18,512 nt of DNA from JAFGTP01 sp964472715 (lineage in GTDB: Bacteria; Fidelibacterota; UBA2242; JAFGTP01). The notes under the pieces were generated by a model. That model ran no database searches. It was not told where the DNA came from and saw nothing but the letters and a program-made list of their open reading frames with translations. How positions within the stretch are numbered: position 1 is the stretch's first letter; every line of letters starts with the position of its first letter. Both the position numbers and the translations under genes were made by a program. Location of the stretch: assembly GCA_964472715.1 (NCBI GenBank), contig CAYYMT010000072.1, positions 1-18,512 on the forward strand, written 5' to 3'. Of the stretch, positions 13,731 to 18,512 are shown piece by piece.

Positions 13731-15038
13731 TTGAATATTTGTATGTTTACCAATACTTATTATCCTCATGTGGGGGGCGTGGCGAGATCCGTTCGATTTT
13801 TTGCTGAGGATCTGCGGAAAATGGGGCACAATGTCCTGATCATCGCACCGACTTTTGAAGGCTATGATGAAAAAAGTGAACGTCAAAATGAAATATTGCG
13901 GGTACCTGCCATTCAAAATTTCAATGGCAGCGACTTTTCTGTACGCATTGCGCTGCCTTTTCTGATTGATGAAAAAATAGATGAATTTCAGCCTGATATT
14001 ATTCACAGCAATCATCCTTTTTTATTGGGTGATGCTGCATTGCGGGCGGCCCATCGCCGGGAATTACCCATTGTGTTTACCCATCATACCCGGTATGAAG
14101 ATTATACTCACTATGTCCCTCTGGATTCCAAATTACTGAAAAAATATGTGATCAATTTGGCAACAGAATACGCCAATTACTGTACCGGGGTCATTGCGCC
14201 CAGCGGAAGTATAAAAAAACTGATTACAAACCGTGGTGTCAAAAAGCCGGTTAAAGTCATTCCCACCGGTGTAGATATGGAATTTTTTAAGCAAGGTAAT
14301 GGCCGGGATTATCGTAACAAAATTGATTTATCTGTGGATACATTGGTAATTGGGCATGTCGGTCGATTGGCACCTGAAAAAAATCTGTCCTTTCTGGCGC
14401 GGTCAGTGGCAGAATTTCTAAAGGATAAGGACAAGGCGGTTTTCATGGTCGCCGGAAGCGGACCTGATGAATCGACAATTCAACAAATATTCAAAGAAAA
14501 AAATATTGCGGATAAACTAGTCATGCCCGGCACGGTCAAAGGAGATGAACTCAGTGATTTTTATAATGCCATGGACATCTTTGTTTTTGCTTCCAAAACA
14601 GAAACTCAGGGAATGGTGCTTACTGAGGCTATGGCGGCTGGAAAACCGGTTGTGGCGCTGGAAGCATCCGGAGTGCGGGATGTAATACGGGATGGTGAAA
14701 ATGGCTATATGCTGCCAGAATATGCCTCTGCAGAAGAATTCGCTGATGCCATTAAAAAATTGGCCGGCTCAATGAAAAATACTGATCACTGGCAAAAGGC
14801 GGCGCTGAAAACCGCCAATGAATTTTCACGGCAGAATTCTGCTCAAAAAGTGAAACAATTTTACAAGTTGATGATTTCCCGGACAAACGGCACTAATAGT
14901 TTCGGGCAGAAAGAACAGGATGATTGGGACTATTCTATGCAAATGCTGAAAACCGAATGGGAATTGATTGCGCAAAAAGCCCGGGTTGCCAAAGAAGCAA
15001 TCGAGGATACGCTTTTGTCGACTTCGAAAAAGAAGTAA
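13731..15038 (+). CDS. GT4 glycosyltransferase, diacylglycerol-glucosyltransferase-like
   Basis: 435-aa retaining glycosyltransferase with GT-B fold. The N-terminal acceptor domain begins MNICMFTNTYYPHVGGVARS (1-20) and includes THHTRYEDYTHYVP (117-130), a signature I associate with 1,2-diacylglycerol 3-glucosyltransferases. The C-terminal donor domain has GHVGRLAPEKNL (208-219) and the EX7E motif E291-E299 (KTETQGMVLTEAMAAGKP). Residues 385-435 are an extra charged, helical tail. The start is TTG at 13731: AAGGAGA (13718-13724) lies just upstream, and this start gives the canonical N-terminal strand that the next ATG (13743) would cut. It probably works at the cytoplasmic face of the membrane, transferring a sugar from UDP- or GDP-sugar to a lipid; the lipid acceptor is inference, since GT4 also contains soluble-acceptor enzymes. 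It is translationally linked to the preceding glycosidase-like gene. Confidence 0.92.
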   Translation: MNICMFTNTYYPHVGGVARSVRFFAEDLRKMGHNVLIIAPTFEGYDEKSERQNEILRVPAIQNFNGSDFSVRIALPFLIDEKIDEFQPDIIHSNHPFLLGDAALRAAHRRELPIVFTHHTRYEDYTHYVPLDSKLLKKYVINLATEYANYCTGVIAPSGSIKKLITNRGVKKPVKVIPTGVDMEFFKQGNGRDYRNKIDLSVDTLVIGHVGRLAPEKNLSFLARSVAEFLKDKDKAVFMVAGSGPDESTIQQIFKEKNIADKLVMPGTVKGDELSDFYNAMDIFVFASKTETQGMVLTEAMAAGKPVVALEASGVRDVIRDGENGYMLPEYASAEEFADAIKKLAGSMKNTDHWQKAALKTANEFSRQNSAQKVKQFYKLMISRTNGTNSFGQKEQDDWDYSMQMLKTEWELIAQKARVAKEAIEDTLLSTSKKK

Positions 15039-15058
15039 AAGAAAGGTAAATAAGATTC

Positions 15059-16570
15059 GTGAAAAAAAATAATAATAAACAAAAGGGCATTATTATAATA
15101 CAAATAGACGGCTTAAGTAAAAATCACCTGAAGGCCGCCATAGAAAAGAAAAAGATGCCCTTTTTGACGAAACTTTTGACAAAACAGAAATATGAAGTCT
15201 ATCCCATGTACACCGGTGTACCCACCACAACTCCGGCGGTTCAGGGTGAATTATTTTATGGTGTTAAAACAATTGTGCCTTCCTTTAGTTTTCGTGACCA
15301 TGAAATAAAAGAAATCCGACGCATGTATTTTCCTGAAGACGCCACCAGTGTCGAAAAAAAATTGTCCGGGATGGGAAAACCGCTTTTAAAGAATGGTAGT
15401 TCCTATGGCAATATTTATTCCGGGGGCGCTTTAAAAGCCAATTATTGTATTGTTTCCTTTGGTAAGGAAAGGCTTCTGAAGGCTTTGTCACTCAAAAATA
15501 TTGTTATGAATTTGTATAATTCCATTAAGACATTCTTGAAGTCTGTTCTTTTCCTGGTGGCGGAATTATTCCTGGGGGTTTATGATTTTATCAAGGGAAT
15601 CTTTTACCGGAATAATTTTTTTCAGGAATTTAAGTTTATTGGGAGCCGGCTGGCGATCACCATACTGCTCCGGGACAGAATGAAGGATAGTGTCAAGTAT
15701 GATATACTGCAAGGCGTTGAAATTATGCATGTTAATTTTATGGGATATGATGAACATGCCCATCGCCGCGGCCCTTCTTCCGGATTTGCTTATTGGGTAT
15801 TAAAAGGTATTGACCGGGCCATTAAAGATATTTGGAAAACAGCACAAAAATCAAAAATTCGTGATTATAAAGTAGTTATAATTTCTGATCATGGGCAGGA
15901 AGATATCATAGACTATCCAAAAATTACCGGAAAAAGTATGAATGATGCTGTTGATGATGTTTTTGTTAATGAAAAAAGTGACTCGCCTGATGAAAAACAT
16001 GGAATTCAGAACCTCAGATCGGTTTTGCTTGATAAAAAATTTTTCCAAAACCTCAGTTCCTTTATAAACTTCAAAAATAGTCCGCAAAGATTGATGGCTA
16101 CTGCCATTGGCCCACTGGGTCATATTTATCTAAAAGAGGCCGTAAGACCGGAAAGAAAACAGGAATATGCAAAACGATTGGTGCAAGAAGCTAATATTCC
16201 CCTGGTCTTGTATACCGGAGAATCGGAAAAAGTAATGGCTGCCATTCCGGAAGGTGTCTATGAATTGGCGGACAAAAAAGCAAAAGTATTGGGTGAAAAA
16301 CATCCCTATTTAAACGAGGTTGCTACGGATCTGATCAGGGTTGTCAGGCACGAAGATGCCGGTGATTTTGTCATTTCCGGCTGGCGCCCTGATGATAAAC
16401 CGGTCTCTTTTGTTGTTCAGAATGGTGCTCATGGCGGACCGGGAATGGCTGAAACCGACGCTTTTGTGCTTAAACCCAATAGTTTTGATATGAAACTGCC
16501 GGAAGAGCGATCATACTATAAATTGAATGAATTGCGCCAGGCGGTTTTAAGATACCTGGAAAGGATCTGA
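15059..16570 (+). CDS. Alkaline-phosphatase-superfamily phosphodiesterase (NPP-like), membrane-associated
   Basis: 503-aa member of the alkaline phosphatase superfamily with an apparently complete two-metal site: D17 (QIDGLS), nucleophile Thr in PTTTPA (55-60), D231 and H235 (GYDEHAHRRGPSS), D277-H278 (ISDHGQE) and H458 (QNGAHGGPG). That pattern fits type I phosphodiesterase/nucleotide pyrophosphatase enzymes and related phosphoglycerol-transferring or hydrolysing proteins. A hydrophobic insertion at about 159-183 (KSVLFLVAELFLGVYDFI) and basic surroundings (180-208) suggest membrane contact, although there is no N-terminal signal peptide. The start is GTG at 15059; AAGG lies 12 nt upstream, a long spacing. 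It sits 20 nt after the glycosyltransferase gene and 11 nt before the EEP gene, hence one transcript. A phospholipid or phospho-glycolipid headgroup is a reasonable but unproven substrate. Confidence 0.87.
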   Translation: MKKNNNKQKGIIIIQIDGLSKNHLKAAIEKKKMPFLTKLLTKQKYEVYPMYTGVPTTTPAVQGELFYGVKTIVPSFSFRDHEIKEIRRMYFPEDATSVEKKLSGMGKPLLKNGSSYGNIYSGGALKANYCIVSFGKERLLKALSLKNIVMNLYNSIKTFLKSVLFLVAELFLGVYDFIKGIFYRNNFFQEFKFIGSRLAITILLRDRMKDSVKYDILQGVEIMHVNFMGYDEHAHRRGPSSGFAYWVLKGIDRAIKDIWKTAQKSKIRDYKVVIISDHGQEDIIDYPKITGKSMNDAVDDVFVNEKSDSPDEKHGIQNLRSVLLDKKFFQNLSSFINFKNSPQRLMATAIGPLGHIYLKEAVRPERKQEYAKRLVQEANIPLVLYTGESEKVMAAIPEGVYELADKKAKVLGEKHPYLNEVATDLIRVVRHEDAGDFVISGWRPDDKPVSFVVQNGAHGGPGMAETDAFVLKPNSFDMKLPEERSYYKLNELRQAVLRYLERI

Positions 16571-16581
16571 TTTTAACAGCT

Positions 16582-17325
16582 ATGTCTGAATCCAAAAAAG
16601 AATTTTTCCGGCTCATGTCCTACAATATTCACAGTTGTGTCGGTACTGACAAACATATCAGCCACCGCCGCATCGCCAAAGTTATCGCTCGCTATAGCCC
16701 GGACTTTGTCGCTTTACAGGAAGTTGATTTTATGAAAAAGCGCAGTGATAAAATTGATCAGGCCAAACTGATCGCTGAAGATTTGAATATGGAGTATCAC
16801 TATCAGCCTTCACTGGAACATAACGGTGAAAAGTATGGCATCGCCTTTCTGACTCATTTTCCCTTTGAGAAAATCAAGGCGGAAATTCTTCCCGGCATGC
16901 AGCATAAAAGAAAAATCGAACCCCGCAGCGCGATCTGGATAAAAGTGGATTTGCAGGATAAATATTTAAATATCATCAGCACTCACCTGGGGTTGAGAAA
17001 GAAAGAACGGCGAATCCAGACGGATACACTGCTGGGCGGAAAATGGCTGGGCCGGATTAACGGAGAACCGGTGGCGATCTGTGGTGATTTCAATACCACA
17101 CCCTGGTCGAAATTATATAAAAATATTGCTGATAAATACCCTGATGTACAAAAGATCACCAGTGGTAAAGTATCCCGTACTTTTCCTTCCCGCTGGCCTT
17201 TAGTGAGAATTGATCACGTTTTTATCAGTCATCATATTGAACTGAAAGCCGTCAAAGTACCCAAAACGAAATTGACTCGAATAGCGTCGGATCATTTACC
17301 GATCATTGTTGATATTAAACTTTAA
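16582..17325 (+). CDS. Endonuclease/exonuclease/phosphatase (EEP) family phosphodiesterase
   Basis: 247-aa Mg2+-dependent phosphoesterase with the full EEP motif series: MSYNIH (N15), ALQEVD (E47), STHLG (H135), CGDFNTTPWS (D169, N171), RIDHVFIS (D211-H212) and ASDHLPI (D237-H238). There is no signal peptide. EEP enzymes include DNA-repair nucleases, inositol-phosphate phosphatases and sphingomyelinase-like lipid phosphodiesterases. This short form lacks the extra strands expected of exodeoxyribonuclease III, and its neighbours (lipid-type glycosyltransferase, NPP-like phosphodiesterase) favour a phospholipid or small-molecule substrate; that is inference. ATG at 16582 follows the previous stop by 11 nt with no clear ribosome binding site, so re-initiation by ribosomes from the upstream gene is likely. 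The 3' end faces the Ni-SOD gene with only 6 nt between them and no terminator visible. Confidence 0.92.
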   Translation: MSESKKEFFRLMSYNIHSCVGTDKHISHRRIAKVIARYSPDFVALQEVDFMKKRSDKIDQAKLIAEDLNMEYHYQPSLEHNGEKYGIAFLTHFPFEKIKAEILPGMQHKRKIEPRSAIWIKVDLQDKYLNIISTHLGLRKKERRIQTDTLLGGKWLGRINGEPVAICGDFNTTPWSKLYKNIADKYPDVQKITSGKVSRTFPSRWPLVRIDHVFISHHIELKAVKVPKTKLTRIASDHLPIIVDIKL

Positions 17326-17331
17326 AAATGA

Positions 17332-17793
17332 TTAATGCTTATGATTATAGGCTTTTTCAAACTTATTGATCAACTCATTTAACTGCTCAATATGTTCCAG
17401 ATCAATTGTTTGCTTAGCCTTCATGGCATGAACCATAATTTTATGCAGTAATTCCAACTGTTTTTGATAATTTTCGTAAGCGTGATCATTGCTTTTATCA
17501 ACTGGTTTTACCCGTTGCGCCATAAAATAATAGGTAACGATTTCTGATAACTGATTGGCATGATCATCTTTATTCATCACCCAGCGAATCAGTTGGTTTT
17601 CATTTTTTCCGGTGCCTTCTGACAAAGCCTTAATTTCCTTCATTGATTTATCAATGGTTTCCACATGCTCCCGCATTAATTTAAAACGCACCTCATCGTC
17701 ATAAATTCCACAGGGGATTTGGCAATGGGCTGATAAAACCACAGGTGTAATCATTAAAATAAGAAAAAGTGTAATAAAAAATTTTTTAGGCAT
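17332..17793 (-). CDS. sodN: Nickel superoxide dismutase with Sec-type signal peptide
   Basis: 153-aa precursor of a Ni-containing superoxide dismutase, which converts superoxide to oxygen and hydrogen peroxide. Residues 1-22 are a signal peptide (MPKKFFITLFLILMITPVVLSA). The nickel hook follows immediately: H23-C24-Q-I-P-C28-G-I-Y31-D, matching the HCxxPCGxYD motif in which His1, Cys2 and Cys6 of the mature enzyme bind nickel. The remaining residues form the expected helical body (TYYFMAQRVKP at 87-97 aligns with the conserved WSDYFKP region). In Streptomyces a short leader is removed by the dedicated protease SodX; here cleavage after Ala22 by signal peptidase would expose His1 directly, implying maturation outside the cytoplasm. 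No sodX-like gene is in the window. AAGGAG precedes the ATG at the proper distance. Confidence 0.94.
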   Translation of the reverse strand: MPKKFFITLFLILMITPVVLSAHCQIPCGIYDDEVRFKLMREHVETIDKSMKEIKALSEGTGKNENQLIRWVMNKDDHANQLSEIVTYYFMAQRVKPVDKSNDHAYENYQKQLELLHKIMVHAMKAKQTIDLEHIEQLNELINKFEKAYNHKH

Positions 17794-17821
17794 GAGTTAC
17801 TCCTTAATTTTTTAGTATGAT

Positions 17822-17849
17822 ATTATATAAGATATAAATTACTAACAAA
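17822..17849 (-). promoter_or_regulatory. Candidate promoter of the Ni-SOD gene
   Basis: A perfect TATAAT on the - strand (17822-17827) lies 16 bp from TTTGTT (17844-17849), or 15 bp from TTGTTA (17843-17848). This places the start about 20-25 nt before the ribosome binding site. I saw no Fur- or Nur-like palindrome with confidence. Confidence 0.4.
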
Positions 17850-17874
17850 TTAGCAAATTATTCTTTTAGATATT

Positions 17875-18110
17875 ATGAATTTTGCAGCAGATACAGATGT
17901 TGATCAGACTGATCAGGTACAGGTACCCGAAACCTCTATCGACGGTAATTATCCGATTCCCTTTAATCCAACGACGAATTTTAAAATTTACCTGGAAACA
18001 AATTATTGAGCGGCGTATGAATGCTTAAAATCTATAACATCCCAGGACGTTTGGTTGCGGTGATTGATATTTCCCATCTGCAGCCCGGCTGGAATTCAGT
18101 GCTATTTTGA
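17875..18110 (+). pseudogene. Decayed C-terminal secretion/sorting-domain (FlgD-like) remnant
   Basis: Two adjacent reading-frame pieces together resemble the C-terminal domain that ends many secreted proteins of FCB bacteria. Piece one (17875-18009) includes NYPIPFNPTTNFKIYLE, close to the usual NYPNPFNPTTxIxYxL. Piece two (18021-18110, a different frame) reads LKIYNIPGRLVAVID and then LQPGWNSVLF, close to the usual LxIYNxxGxxVxxLxD...lxxGxxSVxFD. A stop codon and a frame change separate them, and the final SGxYxYxL strand is missing. No parent protein precedes it, so it is a gene scar rather than a functional gene. The 51-bp repeat begins shortly after its 3' end, possibly marking a rearrangement. 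Confidence 0.75.
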
Positions 18111-18141
18111 TCCTGATCTTTTCTTTCCCAGCTTCGGAACC

Positions 18142-18192
18142 AATCCAATTTTTGGGATCGACCCAAAAATCGAATAAGCGAAAGGTGCTCTA
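18142..18192 (+). repeat. 51-bp dispersed intergenic repeat, copy B
   Basis: Same-orientation copy of 4341-4391. Its centre is a perfect 9-bp stem, ATTTTTGGG (18148-18156) with CCCAAAAAT (18162-18170), around loop ATCGA. It lies just after the sorting-domain remnant. Confidence 0.75.
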
Positions 18193-18512
18193 CATTCCTC
18201 ACAACCGGCGAGTTTTTTGTATAATGACCTTTCAGGTAGTTTAATGTCTGTCTGAGCGATAAAACATACAGCAATAGAATTTGATTACTTTTATTTGCTT
18301 ATAGCAACGTTACACAAGCAGGATGCTTATGCTGCCATTCTCCAACTTTCAAGGTCTCGCAACCCCAGGGTTTATCTGCTATAGATTTCGATTGGCTTCA
18401 GCTTTCAACCTGGTGGAAAAGGACTCTTCATTTATATAAGGAAAAGAATATATTTGAAAAAAATCAAAAAAATATTTGCACTCCAAAAATTATATATTAT
18501 ATTATGATGTAA

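Larger units (their letters stand above)
17794..18512. other. Gene-poor tail region
   Basis: 719 nt with no intact gene. It contains the probable Ni-SOD promoter, a decayed C-terminal sorting-domain remnant (17875-18110), the second copy of the 51-bp repeat (18142-18192), and AT-rich sequence toward the window end with a TTGCAC-16-TATATT promoter-like pair (18476-18503). Positions 18193-18430 hold nothing I can assign. Confidence 0.6.

Noticed and set aside
18032..18274. 80-codon - strand frame in the tail region.
   Set aside because: It runs antisense through the sorting-domain remnant and across the 51-bp repeat; the composition reflects repeat DNA rather than a gene.
18454..18507. TTG-started 17-codon frame with AAGGAAAAG in front and a lysine-rich start like a signal peptide.
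   Set aside because: It ends after 17 residues at a TGA. It could be a leader peptide or a broken gene start, but the window edge prevents a decision.

Overview
This is a bacterial chromosome window, moderately AT-rich, with 13 intact protein-coding genes, one decayed gene remnant and structured, repeat-bearing intergenic DNA. Several clues suggest a member of the Fibrobacterota-Chlorobiota-Bacteroidota (FCB) group outside classical Bacteroidota, for example a Calditrichota, Ignavibacteria or Marinimicrobia-like lineage. There is a remnant of a secretion-type C-terminal domain with the NYPxPFNPTT signature. Most genes have clear Shine-Dalgarno sequences, which Bacteroidota usually lack. The transporter and hydrolase repertoire also fits. 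This placement is inference; no rRNA or marker gene is present.

Layout. 75-893 (+): AAC(3)-family N-acetyltransferase. 1099-2343 (+): exported YkuD-like L,D-transpeptidase-type protein, followed at 2405-4222 (+) by a sodium:solute symporter. 4223-4634: repeat-rich intergenic region. 4635-8414 (-): a close vSGLT-like sodium/sugar symporter and a secreted GH20 beta-N-acetylhexosaminidase, transcribed in the same direction but separated by a strong intrinsic terminator. 8415-8851: divergent control region with a LacI-type operator, a probable TetR operator and dispersed hairpins. 8852-10388 (+): TetR regulator overlapping an HSL-type alpha/beta hydrolase. 10587-11306 (+): M48 metalloprotease, possibly leaderless. 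11483-17325 (+): a tight four-gene cluster encoding an (alpha/alpha)6 glycosidase-like protein, a GT4 glycosyltransferase resembling diacylglycerol glucosyltransferases, an alkaline-phosphatase-superfamily phosphodiesterase and an EEP-family phosphodiesterase. 17332-17793 (-): exported nickel superoxide dismutase. 17794-18512: decayed sorting-domain remnant, a second copy of a dispersed repeat and no intact gene.

How the genes may work together. GH20 would release N-acetylhexosamines outside the cytoplasm, and the vSGLT-like symporter would import sugar with sodium. A LacI-type operator upstream suggests sugar-responsive control by a regulator outside this window. The TetR protein probably controls itself and the co-transcribed esterase. 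The four-gene cluster is the best candidate for an uncharacterised system: a glycosyltransferase with the signature of glucosyl-diacylglycerol synthases is combined with two phosphoesterases and a glycosidase. This would fit membrane glycolipid synthesis or lipid remodelling, but no substrate is shown by the sequence. The Ni-SOD is notable because a Sec-type signal peptide ends exactly before the nickel-binding His-Cys hook.
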